From assembly GCA_009781425.1 (NCBI GenBank), contig WQYC01000022.1:1-43925 (forward strand): a stretch of 43,925 nt of DNA, in the 5' to 3' direction. Shown here one piece after another: positions 7,294-15,740 of the stretch. Numbering within the stretch: the stretch's first letter is position 1; each line of letters opens with the position of its first letter. Position numbers and translations under genes: made by a program. The notes beneath the pieces were generated by a model. It saw only the letters and a program-made list of their open reading frames with translations, was not told the DNA's origin and did no database searches. This DNA is from Oscillospiraceae bacterium. GTDB lineage: Bacteria > Bacillota > Clostridia > Oscillospirales > Ruminococcaceae.

Positions 7294-8460
7294 TTACTCT
7301 TCAAGTATTTTTGCTACTTCTTTTTCAAACTCCGGTATTTTATGAAAAATTATTTTTTCTAATTCTTTTTTCAAATTATCAGAGACTTCTGAGAATTCTT
7401 CGATTCGTTTAGGGTTATAATCAAAACCCCATCTTTTTAATCTATGCCACTGCCAATCATCCTTTAAAACGTTCTTATTAAAAAAAGGTTTTATTTTTTG
7501 GAATTTTTTTAAAATAGCTTTATTAAGTCTTTGCGAGCCGAATTCAATGTAAATCCCATTAGGCGCAGGAAAATTAGAAATACAATAATAGCAAGGCGGA
7601 TTTCCGTATTTGTCTAACGGAAACATTTCATCTAAAAATTTAGTGCTGAACCATATGCTTCTACTTTCGATTCCATATAATGTAATATGTTTATTTTCAA
7701 TCCATTCTTCACACCATTCCGAAACGTTTAATTTGCAATTGTCACCCTCATCGACAACATCGCGTATTATATTTAATGCTTCTTTATGGTTTTTGTATAT
7801 TTTTTTGCATAGTTCTTTTATTTGCGGCGAATACTCCATATTTGTTATCCTCTCTAATGTTAAGCAATACTGCTCAAGAATATGATTTACTTCCGGTCGT
7901 AATGATTGCGATTTAAGCGATTTCCGAAGCCATTCAATTATCTCTTCATATCCGATACTGCGCCATATATCCGGTTCTGATGAATCATCGCCATAAAGCG
8001 TCAAATATAAATAATAACGCTTGTATTCAGGGTAATATTTTTCAACGGTGTTTTTATATCTTGAAAGCTGGTCGCCATGTTCATTGGTAGATATTTTATT
8101 TTCAACAGCTATAACTGTTTTTGCTTCCGATGATGTCAGCAATAAATCAATATTATAATGTTCACGCTGAACATTGAAATCAAAATGATTGCACATTAAA
8201 AGCTTGATTGCCTCTTCGCTGTCTGAAATATGACGATTTTCAATTAAATAATTTATCAGCCGTTTAATAAACTCGTCTCCCAATCCGTGATTTTCATTAG
8301 GATTTAACAGCCACGCAAGCATATTGCTATGACGTATTTCACGATTGACAACGTTAAGTATATCAAATATATTAACAGAATTATCTATTTTACTTTCTAA
8401 CTTGTTTAAATCGCTGTCAAGCAATAATTGTTTCAATGCTTCCATCTGATTGCTTTCCAT
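7294..8460 (-). CDS. PD-(D/E)XK nuclease superfamily protein
   Basis: 388 residues. The N-terminal third resembles the PDDEXK_4 family: EIRHSNMLAWLLNPNENHGLG near residues 41-61, then Glu100, IDLLL with Asp105, IAVENKIS with Glu120 and Lys122, and DQLSRY at 130-135. These supply the acidic residues and Lys of the nuclease core. The C-terminal 200 residues, ending in EFEKEVAKILEE, are not recognised. A GGAGGGAG ribosome site precedes the ATG. It lies 11 bases after uvrB, is clearly more A/T-rich than uvrB, and looks like a gene added at the end of that operon. The substrate is unknown; defence or DNA repair are both possible. Confidence 0.8.
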   Translation of the reverse strand: MESNQMEALKQLLLDSDLNKLESKIDNSVNIFDILNVVNREIRHSNMLAWLLNPNENHGLGDEFIKRLINYLIENRHISDSEEAIKLLMCNHFDFNVQREHYNIDLLLTSSEAKTVIAVENKISTNEHGDQLSRYKNTVEKYYPEYKRYYLYLTLYGDDSSEPDIWRSIGYEEIIEWLRKSLKSQSLRPEVNHILEQYCLTLERITNMEYSPQIKELCKKIYKNHKEALNIIRDVVDEGDNCKLNVSEWCEEWIENKHITLYGIESRSIWFSTKFLDEMFPLDKYGNPPCYYCISNFPAPNGIYIEFGSQRLNKAILKKFQKIKPFFNKNVLKDDWQWHRLKRWGFDYNPKRIEEFSEVSDNLKKELEKIIFHKIPEFEKEVAKILEE

Positions 8461-8471
8461 TCTGCTCCCTC

Positions 8472-10439
8472 CTACTTCTGCAAATCTATAATCAAATCCC
8501 TAAAATACGCCGCCTGCTCGAAGTCTAACACCTTCGCCGCCTCTTTCATGAGAGCGGTGTATTTTTTTAGCTGTGCTTCTTTTTCGGACTTCGTGAGCTT
8601 ACGCTTCTTCTTTTTATCGCCGCTTTCAGATTCATCTTTACCCGAAATTTCAATAATATCACGCACGGTTTTAACAATCGTCTGCGGCGTAATCCCCTGC
8701 TCGGTGTTATATTTTTCCTGAATCTCACGCCGTCTGTTGGTTTCCCTAATCGCCGCTTCCATCGAACGCGTAACGTTGTCAGCGTACATTATAACCTCGC
8801 CCTGCGCGTTGCGCGCGGCCCTGCCGATGTTCTGAATAAGGCTGGTTTCACTGCGCAGGAAGCCCTCTTTGTCCGCATCAAGAATAGCAACTAATGACAC
8901 CTCCGGCAGGTCAAGCCCCTCGCGCAGTAGGTTAATCCCCACAAGCACATCAAACTCGCCGAGCCGCAAATCGCGGATAATTTCCATGCGTTCGAGCGTG
9001 TCAATATCGTGGTGCATATAACGCACTTTAATTTCGTATTTTTCAAGATAGCGCGTCAAATCCTCAGCCATGCGCTTGGTCAGTGTGGTTATAAGCACGC
9101 GTTCTTTTTTCTCTGCGCGGATATTTATTTCAGAGAGCAAGTCCTCAACCTGCCCTGCTGTCGGCTTTACAATGATTTTGGGGTCAAGAAGCCCTGTCGG
9201 ACGGATTACCTGCTGCGTTATCCGCACTGAACGCTCCTTCTCAAACGCGCTCGGCGTCGCCGAAACGAAAATGACTTGATTGATTTTATTGTAAAATTCC
9301 TCAAAGTTCATCGGGCGGTTGTCATACGCCGACGGAAGCCGAAAGCCGTAGTCAATAAGGTTTTTCTTCCGCGCGTAGTCCCCGCCGAACATACCGCGCA
9401 CCTGCGGAAGCATTACGTGGCTCTCGTCCACGAACATCAGAAAATCATCGGGAAAGTGGTCAATTAAGGTCATCGGTGTGCTCCCCGGCTCGCGCCCCGA
9501 CAGCACCCGCGAATAGTTTTCAATCCCGCGGCACATACCTATTTCGCGGAGCATTTCGATGTCGTACTTAGTGCGTTCTGCGATTCGCTGTGCTTCGATT
9601 AATTTATGCTCGGCTGTAAATTTTTCTACCTGCTCGTGCATTTCGCGTTCAAGCTCCTCAAGCGCCTGCTCAAGCCTGTCCCGCCCGACAATGTAGTGCG
9701 TTGCGGGGAAAACAGTTGCGTGCGCTAATGTTCGTTTTACGTTGCCTGTAACTGTCTCGAATTCCGAAATGCGCTCAATTTCATCACCGAAAAATTCCAC
9801 ACGCAAAGCAGTTTCAATCGGATTCCCCGCAGGAAAAATTTCAAGCACATCGCCCCGCACGCGGAACTTTCCGCGTGCAAAGTTTATATCATTGCGCTCG
9901 TATTGAATTTCAACAAGCTTACGCATGATTTCATCACGCCCTGTCTCCATGCCCTGCCTGATTGAAATTACGTTTTTGATATATTCCTCCTGCGCGCCTA
10001 TGCTGTAAATGCAGGAAACGCTCGCAACGATTATGACATCGCGCCGCTCGGCTAAAGCGAACGTCGCCGAGTGCCGAAGTCTGTCGATTTCTTCGTTAAT
10101 CGCGCTGTCTTTTTCCATATACGTGTCAGTAGCCGGAAGGTACGCTTCCGGCTGATAATAGTCATAATAGCTGACGAAATATTCAACTGCGTTGTTCGGG
10201 AAGAACTCACGGAATTCACTGCAAAGCTGTGCAGCAAGCGTTTTATTATGCGCTAAAACAAGCGTCGGGCGGTTGACCTTCTGAATGATATTCGCCATCG
10301 TGAAGGTCTTACCCGAGCCCGTAACGCCCATTAGCGTCTGCTCCTTGTCGCCGGCGAGGATTCCCGAAGCGAGCGCGTCAATCGCCTCGGGCTGGTCGCC
10401 CATAGGCACGAAGTCTGATTTTAAGTCGAAGTAGTTCAT
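8472..10439 (-). CDS. uvrB: excinuclease ABC subunit B
   Basis: Damage-verifying helicase of nucleotide excision repair, which loads UvrC onto DNA (established). 655 residues, normal length. Walker A GVTGSGKT at residues 38-45, the beta-hairpin [12 protein letters not shown] at 91-102, the DEAD-type box [12 protein letters not shown], helicase motifs [28 protein letters not shown] and QNIGRAARN, and a C-terminal UVR motif ([16 protein letters not shown]). An AAAGGAAA ribosome site precedes the ATG. uvrA and uvrC are not in the window. The unknown gene at 10455 ends 15 bases upstream, so uvrB is likely cotranscribed with it. No LexA-type box was seen. Confidence 0.97.
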   Translation of the reverse strand: MNYFDLKSDFVPMGDQPEAIDALASGILAGDKEQTLMGVTGSGKTFTMANIIQKVNRPTLVLAHNKTLAAQLCSEFREFFPNNAVEYFVSYYDYYQPEAYLPATDTYMEKDSAINEEIDRLRHSATFALAERRDVIIVASVSCIYSIGAQEEYIKNVISIRQGMETGRDEIMRKLVEIQYERNDINFARGKFRVRGDVLEIFPAGNPIETALRVEFFGDEIERISEFETVTGNVKRTLAHATVFPATHYIVGRDRLEQALEELEREMHEQVEKFTAEHKLIEAQRIAERTKYDIEMLREIGMCRGIENYSRVLSGREPGSTPMTLIDHFPDDFLMFVDESHVMLPQVRGMFGGDYARKKNLIDYGFRLPSAYDNRPMNFEEFYNKINQVIFVSATPSAFEKERSVRITQQVIRPTGLLDPKIIVKPTAGQVEDLLSEINIRAEKKERVLITTLTKRMAEDLTRYLEKYEIKVRYMHHDIDTLERMEIIRDLRLGEFDVLVGINLLREGLDLPEVSLVAILDADKEGFLRSETSLIQNIGRAARNAQGEVIMYADNVTRSMEAAIRETNRRREIQEKYNTEQGITPQTIVKTVRDIIEISGKDESESGDKKKKRKLTKSEKEAQLKKYTALMKEAAKVLDFEQAAYFRDLIIDLQK

Positions 10440-10454
10440 TGTTTCCTTTCGGGT

Positions 10455-11021
10455 TTATTCTAAAATTTCAAATGTAAACACAACAGGGTTCGCAAGATTT
10501 TTACTAAGCGAAGATATATCGACCGATTTAATTTTCAGCTTGATTCCAAGTGCCTTTTCGTATTCGTACAACCGACCGCCTGCGCATCTCTCAAAATATG
10601 ATTCAATTGTGGGAGGGAGCGCGGTAATTTTCTTTTCTTTTACTTGCTTGTAATACCCGTGAGTACAAGCAAAGGTAACAGTAATCGTATCGTCATCATT
10701 TAAAACAGCTTCTCTGCCGAATGTTTCAGTGAATATTCTAAGCCTTTCGGCAAGCGGCTTGTCCGCGTGTTCAAGCGCGAAGGCTTTGCGTTCTTTATCG
10801 GCACTTGTACCCTTACAAGCACCGTTTTGCTCGTACAACCAAAAGCGTTGCTCTTTTGTGAGATACTCGTCCATCGCTTTTTCAAATTCTGCGTCACATT
10901 CCGGTCCCAAGCTCGGCGCACCTAACGCTTCATATTTTTGTATAATCCCCTCAAACACAGGTATTACGTCATTTGAAATTCCGCTTTTCTTCTTTTTCAT
11001 AGTGTTTAACATAGTTTTCAT
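10455..11021 (-). CDS. unknown protein, paralogue of the one at 11561
   Basis: 188 residues, cytosolic by appearance. It shares an order of motifs with the protein at 11561-12127: LTKEQRFWLYEQNGACKG near the middle, an HGYYKQVKEKK segment with TxTV before it, FERCAGGRLYEYEKALG, and a C-terminal KLKIKSV followed by VFTFEILE. The Cys residues (Cys of GACKG, ACTHG, RCAGG) could bind a metal, but that is inference. It resembles families annotated only as domains of unknown function (possibly DUF6144). An AGAGGA ribosome site lies 8 bases before the ATG. Confidence 0.6.
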   Translation of the reverse strand: MKTMLNTMKKKKSGISNDVIPVFEGIIQKYEALGAPSLGPECDAEFEKAMDEYLTKEQRFWLYEQNGACKGTSADKERKAFALEHADKPLAERLRIFTETFGREAVLNDDDTITVTFACTHGYYKQVKEKKITALPPTIESYFERCAGGRLYEYEKALGIKLKIKSVDISSLSKNLANPVVFTFEILE

Positions 11022-11039
11022 TATATATATCCTCTTGTT

Positions 11040-11471
11040 TTATGATTTAAAAACTATTTCAAGCGTGATATTATCAATATAAAACGTCGTCCGTTCGCTG
11101 TCGTTTTTCCATGTGTTGAGATAAATTACCGGCTGAGAATCAGTCAGAACGCCTGTCCATTCACCGCCTGTTTTGTGCCAAATGTCAGTCTTTGCATTGT
11201 AAACCCGCATTCCGACAGCGGGAAAGTTTTTATTGTTGATTTGCCATGTCAGCGACCCCGAAGCGCCCTCGCGCTTCACGTCTGCATAAAATTTCACAGA
11301 AACAGTCTTACCTGTGAACTCAGATAAATCAAAACGCACCACAGACCAGTCAACAGGGTTCACGACCTTCATTACGCCGGTGCGGTTTTCGTCAGGTAAA
11401 TCAACCAAATTAAAAAGATTATCCATTTTCAGAATTTCTTTTTTGCTATATTTTTTAGTTTTTTTGTTCAT
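11040..11471 (-). CDS. intracellular carbohydrate-binding-module-like protein
   Basis: 143 residues. From about residue 18 on it looks like one jelly-roll module of the CBM4/9/22 type found in xylanases: WSVVRFDLSEFTGKTVSVKFYADVKREG, then WHKTGGEWTG and a final YIDNITLEIVFK, the typical last strand. There is no signal peptide, the N-terminus being lysine-rich (MNKKTKKYSKKEILKM), so an exported carbohydrate-binding role is not obvious. A GGGAGAG ribosome site 6 bases before the ATG supports this start. It sits between the two paralogous unknown genes, about 18 bases before the next one, so the three may be one unit. Confidence 0.6.
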   Translation of the reverse strand: MNKKTKKYSKKEILKMDNLFNLVDLPDENRTGVMKVVNPVDWSVVRFDLSEFTGKTVSVKFYADVKREGASGSLTWQINNKNFPAVGMRVYNAKTDIWHKTGGEWTGVLTDSQPVIYLNTWKNDSERTTFYIDNITLEIVFKS

Positions 11472-11483
11472 TTAATTCTCTCC

Positions 11484-11512
11484 CGCAAGCAGTTTCTTGC
11501 GTTATTATAACA
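11484..11512 (-). promoter_or_regulatory. extended -10 promoter with an adjacent inverted repeat
   Basis: Minus strand TGTTATAAT (11512-11504) is an extended -10 element with no good -35 box. The predicted start lies within an inverted repeat CGCAAG-N6-CTTGCG (11484-11501), which abuts the ribosome site of the gene at 11471. The repeat could be an operator. Confidence 0.4.
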
Positions 11513-11560
11513 CATCAATCTTGACAACAGTTTCAATTGTACAACTACCGGAAACAGGGG

Positions 11561-12127
11561 CTAATCTACAATTTCAAAAAGCATTTCACAACGCTTATTT
11601 CCATCAGAACTAATTCGTGAAGATACGACTTCTTTTAACCGTAGTTTAACGCCAAAGGCATTTTGCAAATGATGTCGGCTATGACCTGCGCAACAACCGC
11701 AGTAGAAAGGCGAAATGTAAGACGGCTGCTGCGGTAACTTTTTTATTTTTCGCCAACACCCACATCCTTGTGTGCCATGAGACCAATAAACGGATAACGT
11801 TCTGTCGGGATTTAATTTGCATGGAACTTTATGCGGTATATCTGTTGATTCGTTATGTAAACGAATTTTTTCATCCAACGTTTCATCGGCGTATTTTTTT
11901 CCAAATGCGATGTTTGCCGGAAGAGCAACCCCGGTTTTTTGGCAACCTTGTTGTTCCATGACAGCAAGACATTGCTCTTTCGTAAGTAATTTTTCCATTT
12001 TGTTAATCACTGCTATAGTTGTTTCCAAACAAACCTCTTTTTCTTTGGAAATTATAAATTGCATCAAAATTTTTTCCGATAACCCTGTTTTGCGCATTGT
12101 TTTGATGATGCTTCCCGCGTTTGGCAT
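11561..12127 (-). CDS. unknown Cys-rich protein, paralogue of the one at 10455
   Basis: 188 residues if it starts at the ATG at 12127 (MPNAGSIIK), which has an AAAGAGG ribosome site; a longer frame to 12217 would run into radC and is rejected. Motifs shared with the 10455 gene: LTKEQCLAVMEQQGCQKTG, RTLSVYWSHGTQGCGCWRKIKKLP, a Cys cluster YCGCCAGHSRHHLQNAFGVKLRLKEV and a final EMLFEIVD. The Cys/His cluster is richer than in its paralogue. The TGGTATAAT element just upstream is a possible extended -10 promoter. Function unknown; possibly the DUF6144 family. Confidence 0.65.
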   Translation of the reverse strand: MPNAGSIIKTMRKTGLSEKILMQFIISKEKEVCLETTIAVINKMEKLLTKEQCLAVMEQQGCQKTGVALPANIAFGKKYADETLDEKIRLHNESTDIPHKVPCKLNPDRTLSVYWSHGTQGCGCWRKIKKLPQQPSYISPFYCGCCAGHSRHHLQNAFGVKLRLKEVVSSRISSDGNKRCEMLFEIVD

Positions 12128-12191
12128 AATAAAACCTCTTTCGTTTTTTATATCATTATACCACGCCAAATAAGACAACTGCCTGTCATAT

Positions 12192-12893
12192 TCACCAAAT
12201 ATCAGGAAAAGTTTCATGCTCCCGCATTGACCAAACGCCGTCCTTGCCTGCGACTACGTGGTCGATTAATTCCACGTCAACAGTTTTCAGAAATTCGTGC
12301 AGGCTCTGCGTCACGTCCACGTCCGCGCGTGACGGAATACAGCTTCCGTAAGGGTGATTATGTACGATTACAACGCGGTTTGCGCGCGCTTTAAAAATCT
12401 GCTGTAACAGTCCGCGCAGCGGAAGCTCAACCTTCCCAAAGTCGCCCTCGCAAATCTTTTCGCTATCGATTAAGTTCAGCTCGTTGTCAAGAAAAACACA
12501 GCGGACTTCCTCTTTATCCGCGTCAAGGAACATCGCGGCGCAGTAATTATTAAGCGCGGCAGTATTATTCAACCCGAGCACACTGCCTTTTTTCTCCATG
12601 ATATAATACTTCGCCAACATTCTGAAAAGGCAAATCATGCTCGCCGTGTGCTCCTTAACGCCGCTAACACTGAGCAAATCCTCATAGTCCGCGCCGATAA
12701 CATTCACGAAGCCGCCGAAATGGTCGATTAATCTGTGCGCTAATTCGTTCGTGTCGCCGAGCGGAATTGAATAATATAAGAAGAATTCCAGCTTCTCATG
12801 GTCGGGCATATCGTCAAGCCCGCGCTTGAGGAAAAATTCCTTTTTGCGCTGTCTGTGCCCTTTATGGCTATTTTCAATCGGCTTTTTTCCCAT
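12192..12893 (-). CDS. radC: RadC/MPN(JAMM)-domain protein
   Basis: 233 residues. N-terminal helix-hairpin-helix-like part (YEDLLSVSGVKEHTASMICLF), then the JAMM metalloprotease-like domain with HNHPYGSCIPSRADVD, the HxH...D metal ligands of the family. The name radC is historical: a role in DNA repair is not proven for this family. The ATG at 12893 lies just after the ilvD stop at 12895, so it is probably cotranscribed with ilvD. It starts MGKKPIENSHKGHRQRKKEF, the usual RadC N-terminal region. Confidence 0.9.
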   Translation of the reverse strand: MGKKPIENSHKGHRQRKKEFFLKRGLDDMPDHEKLEFFLYYSIPLGDTNELAHRLIDHFGGFVNVIGADYEDLLSVSGVKEHTASMICLFRMLAKYYIMEKKGSVLGLNNTAALNNYCAAMFLDADKEEVRCVFLDNELNLIDSEKICEGDFGKVELPLRGLLQQIFKARANRVVIVHNHPYGSCIPSRADVDVTQSLHEFLKTVDVELIDHVVAGKDGVWSMREHETFPDIW

Positions 12894-12894
12894 G

Positions 12895-14550
12895 CTATTT
12901 AAACACCGCTCCTATATCCGCACTTGTTGTCAAGCGCACGTACCGCGCCAAATAACCGCTGACATCGGCGGTTTTCAGCACCGTTGTTTTTCTGCGCTCT
13001 TCTATAATTGCTTCGTCTACTAATAATTCAAGCTTTCTGTTCGGTATATCTATGCAGATTTTGTCGCCGTTTTGAACGTAGGCGATTAAGCCGCCTGCCG
13101 CCGCTTCGGGCGAGATATGCCCGATTGCTGCTCCTCGTGAAGCACCGCTGAAACGTCCGTCAGTAATCAGCGCGACCGTCCCGTCCAAGCCTTTGCCGAC
13201 GATTGCCGCTGTCGGCGCGAGCATTTCCGGCATACCGGGGCCGCCTTTAGGACCTTCGTAGCGGATAACAACTATATCGCTTGCAATAATTTCATCGTTC
13301 AGAATTGCGTCAACCGCCGCCTGCTCACCGTCAAAAACCTTCGCAGTTCCCGTAATATTCATCATTTCGGGGTTGACTGCGCCCTGCTTTACGACTGCGC
13401 CTTTTTCCGCTAAATTGCCTTTCATGATTGCGATTGCGCCGTCCTTGCGGAAGGGGTTTTCGAGGGTTCGTATTATCGGTGCGTCGAGGACGCCGCACCC
13501 TACAGAGCGCGCGTTTTCAACGCGTTCTTTCTGCGTTCCCGAAACGGTTTGCTCGTTTAAATTAAGCAAATCTGCTTTGGACAATTCGCGCATAACTGCG
13601 CAAATTCCGCCGACTGCGTTTAAGTCCTCGATGAAAATTTCGCTCGCGGGGTTAAGCTTGCAGAGCTGCGGAGTTTTTCTGCCGATTGCTTCTATATCGT
13701 CCAAGGTAAGGCTTACGCCCGCTTCCTGCGCGATTGCAAGAATGTGCAGAACTGTATTGCTGGACGCGCCGATTGCCATATCTACAGTCAGCGCATTATC
13801 GAAATTCGCGCGGGTCATTATGTCAAGCGCGCAGATATTTTTCGCATACAATTGCATAATTAATTCGCCTGTTTCCTTCGCTAACCGCCGCCGCGCCGCC
13901 GTAACAGCGGGTTCTGTGCCGTTCGTCGGCAACGCCAAGCCTATTGCTTCCGTGAGGCAGTTCATGCTGTTCGCGGTGTACATTCCTGCGCAGGAGCCGC
14001 AGGTCGGGCAGGCGTTATTCTCGAAGTCAAGAAGCTCACTTTCGTCAAGCTTCTTGCCGACAGCCTCAAAGGTTTCAGATAGATTCACGCGCTTATTTTT
14101 CACAACGCCCGACATCATGGGACCGCCCGAAACAAAGACAGACGGCAGGTTCAGCCGCGCCGCCGCCATGAGCATACCGGGGACAATTTTATCGCAGTTC
14201 GGAATAAAAACAGCCGCGTCAAGCGGATGCGCCATGAGCATTGTTTCAATTGAATCCGCGATGAGCTCCCGTGAGCACAGCGAATATCTCATACCCTCAT
14301 GGTTCATCGCCAAGCCGTCGCAAACGCCGATTGTGAAAAATTCAAAAGGCACGCCGCCTGCGTTTCTGATGCCGTCCTTGACAGCGCGCGCAATTTCGTG
14401 CAGGTGCGTATGACCCGGAACATATTCGCTCGCCGCATTTATGACGGCGATGAAAGGCTTTTTCATCTCGCTGTCGGTAATCCCGAGCGACTTCAAAAGC
14501 GCACGGTGCGGCAGGCGCGAAGCACCTGCTTTCATTTTATCGCTTCTCAT
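12895..14550 (-). CDS. ilvD: dihydroxy-acid dehydratase
   Basis: Fe-S enzyme of valine, isoleucine and leucine synthesis, converting dihydroxy acids to 2-keto acids (established). 551 residues, normal length. Motifs: [37 protein letters not shown] with the cluster Cys residues, and [19 protein letters not shown] near the C-terminus. A GGAG ribosome site precedes the ATG (MRSDKMKAG). No ilvC, ilvB or leu gene is nearby. The first 20 bases of the gene and its leader also occur as a broken copy at 15082-15142, so this locus was duplicated. Confidence 0.97.
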   Translation of the reverse strand: MRSDKMKAGASRLPHRALLKSLGITDSEMKKPFIAVINAASEYVPGHTHLHEIARAVKDGIRNAGGVPFEFFTIGVCDGLAMNHEGMRYSLCSRELIADSIETMLMAHPLDAAVFIPNCDKIVPGMLMAAARLNLPSVFVSGGPMMSGVVKNKRVNLSETFEAVGKKLDESELLDFENNACPTCGSCAGMYTANSMNCLTEAIGLALPTNGTEPAVTAARRRLAKETGELIMQLYAKNICALDIMTRANFDNALTVDMAIGASSNTVLHILAIAQEAGVSLTLDDIEAIGRKTPQLCKLNPASEIFIEDLNAVGGICAVMRELSKADLLNLNEQTVSGTQKERVENARSVGCGVLDAPIIRTLENPFRKDGAIAIMKGNLAEKGAVVKQGAVNPEMMNITGTAKVFDGEQAAVDAILNDEIIASDIVVIRYEGPKGGPGMPEMLAPTAAIVGKGLDGTVALITDGRFSGASRGAAIGHISPEAAAGGLIAYVQNGDKICIDIPNRKLELLVDEAIIEERRKTTVLKTADVSGYLARYVRLTTSADIGAVFK

Positions 14551-14589
14551 GGTTTCTCCTTTGTATTAAAATGCAGATAATGTTTATTT
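14531..14589 (-). repeat. ilvD leader repeat, intact copy
   Basis: Holds the ilvD start (first 20 bases), its GGAG site and the upstream trailer TAATACAAAGGAG / CATTATCTGCA (minus strand). Nearly identical to 15082-15142 apart from a variable 5-7 base stretch and two single-base changes. Confidence 0.85.
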
Positions 14590-15032
14590 TATAATCTATC
14601 TTCTCCATCTTTATATTCGTGCAATAATTTAGCTTCATATCCTATTGAGTTTATTAGACCATCAAAAAAAATATTTACATAATCATTTTCTGCTTGTGTA
14701 TTTTCCGCCACATCATGCTTAGATATAAATAATAGCCAACCGCAGTTTTTACTGTCAGCATATTTCATTTTACCTTCTAAATCTGAATTTGGAAGTAAAT
14801 CAAAATACCAACGTCCAATATCCTTTCCATATGGTTTTTTAAGAATGAACTGGCAGTAAAGATATTTATACATATATGGCAAATGACCGCTAAGTAGTGA
14901 TTCGTTTGTCTTTTTATATAATTTATTGTAATTATAGGTTTCTTTCAGATATTTATTAATATTTTTAACAATTTTTAATTCATCTTCATGTTCACAAACA
15001 ATTCCATAATCATAACAGCAATTTGATTTCAT
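14589..15032 (-). CDS. unknown small protein
   Basis: 147 residues, no recognised domain, no signal peptide. It begins MKSNCCYDYGIVCEHEDEL and is rich in Tyr, Lys and Asn, in contrast to its Ala/Gly-rich neighbours. The DNA is distinctly A/T-rich. A GGAGG ribosome site lies 6-7 bases upstream. It lies between ilvD and a broken copy of the ilvD leader, so it was acquired or moved after that duplication. The stop TAA is followed by AATAAACATTATCTG. A toxin, an immunity protein or a phage-related protein are all possible; I cannot choose. Confidence 0.6.
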   Translation of the reverse strand: MKSNCCYDYGIVCEHEDELKIVKNINKYLKETYNYNKLYKKTNESLLSGHLPYMYKYLYCQFILKKPYGKDIGRWYFDLLPNSDLEGKMKYADSKNCGWLLFISKHDVAENTQAENDYVNIFFDGLINSIGYEAKLLHEYKDGEDRL

Positions 15033-15061
15033 CGTTCTACCTCCGATAATATAAAACTCAG

Positions 15062-15142
15062 TTTAAAACTTATTCCCTTTTTTCATTTTATCGCTTCTCA
15101 TTTATAAACTCCTTTGTATTGAAATGCAGATAATGCTTATTT
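15062..15142 (-). repeat. composite duplication scar: 3' end of the 59-residue gene joined to the 5' end of ilvD
   Basis: 15062-15084 is identical over 23 bases to 15510-15532 (end of the small membrane gene, including its stop). 15082-15142 matches the ilvD leader 14531-14589. The joint falls in a run of T on the plus strand. It encodes a 12-codon remnant, MRSDKMKKGNKF. It is what a tandem duplication junction would look like. Confidence 0.85.
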
Positions 15143-15469
15143 GTAGGCATAATTACAATAAGGGCAAACAATTTTATCTGCGTCGTTTTGACGACCGCAT
15201 GAAGGACATTTTTTTAACGGTCTATCTATTTCATCCCCTGTTAGGACATCAATATTTTCATATGGATAACTGCATAAAATGGTATCTAAGTATTTAATTC
15301 CACAAAAATACCTACAAATAGATGTATATTTTACCGTGCATTTATGTTCGTTTACGCCTTCTTCTTCATTCCAAGGGCATATTGATTGTTCCCAACCAAC
15401 TTTATCTTGGCTTATTAAATCAATATCACCGAGATGACCACCCTTTAATTGTCTTACTTTATCATTCAT
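15137..15469 (-). CDS. unknown small protein with C-terminal zinc ribbon
   Basis: 110 residues. The last 25 contain CPSCGRQNDADKIVCPYC, a clear two-CxxC zinc ribbon. The middle has further cysteines (ICPWN, HKCTV, ICRYFCG, ILCSYP). No signal peptide. The GGGGG ribosome site lies just before the ATG at 15469. Like the 147-residue gene, it is A/T-rich, sits between copies of the ilvD leader, and its TAA stop runs into GCATTATCTGCA. The two encoded proteins are not alike. Function unknown. Confidence 0.6.
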   Translation of the reverse strand: MNDKVRQLKGGHLGDIDLISQDKVGWEQSICPWNEEEGVNEHKCTVKYTSICRYFCGIKYLDTILCSYPYENIDVLTGDEIDRPLKKCPSCGRQNDADKIVCPYCNYAYK

Positions 15470-15509
15470 GTACTTACCCCCGAAAATATAGATTCCCTGT
15501 AATACGCAC

Positions 15510-15532
15510 TTTAAAACTTATTCCCTTTTTTC
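15510..15532 (-). repeat. source copy of the 23-base repeat at the end of the 59-residue gene
   Basis: Perfect 23-base match to 15062-15084. It contains the last codons (KKGNKF) and TAA stop of the small membrane gene. Confidence 0.85.
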
Positions 15533-15690
15533 CGCAATATCGCAATCACAAACAGCACCGCAATCACCACAATGACAGTAAGCACAATATTCGTCGCGAA
15601 GCGCAGAATCGGGCGCAGAACGCGCCGCACAAACCACCACGCCACCGCAACTATTAAAACAAGAATAAAAATATTTCCGACTTTCTTCAT
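15511..15690 (-). CDS. small membrane protein, 59 residues
   Basis: Starts at the ATG at 15690 with a GGAGGG ribosome site: MKKVGNIFILVLIVAVAWWF, then RRVLRPILRF, a second hydrophobic stretch NIVLTVIVVIAVLFVIAIL and a basic tail RKKGNKF. Two membrane segments joined by a short basic loop are expected. It lies between glk and the duplicated ilvD leader. It resembles small phage-shock or DUF-type membrane proteins only in general layout; I do not name it. Confidence 0.65.
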   Translation of the reverse strand: MKKVGNIFILVLIVAVAWWFVRRVLRPILRFATNIVLTVIVVIAVLFVIAILRKKGNKF

Positions 15691-15702
15691 GTTACCCTCC
15701 GT

Positions 15703-15740
15703 TTAACTGTCAATTGTCAACTGTTCACTGTCAACTGTTC
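15703..15740 (-). repeat. short TTGACA-rich repeat overlapping the glk stop
   Basis: On the minus strand GAACAGTTGACAGT occurs, followed by GAACAGTTGACAATTGACAG: three TTGACA words in 30 bases. The TGA stop of glk (15733-15731) lies in the first. No matching -10 box follows, so I treat it as a repeat and not as a promoter. Confidence 0.6.

Noticed and set aside
12128-12217. Longer N-terminus for the 11561 gene
   Set aside because: It would overlap radC and lacks a ribosome site; the ATG at 12127 has one.
13373-14413. 346-residue plus-strand ORF antisense to ilvD
   Set aside because: It is a mirror frame of a strongly coding gene, has no ribosome site or promoter, and its residues show no domain.
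15703-15740. Triple TTGACA as tandem promoters
   Set aside because: No -10 box stands 16-18 bases after any of them; looks like a short repeat.
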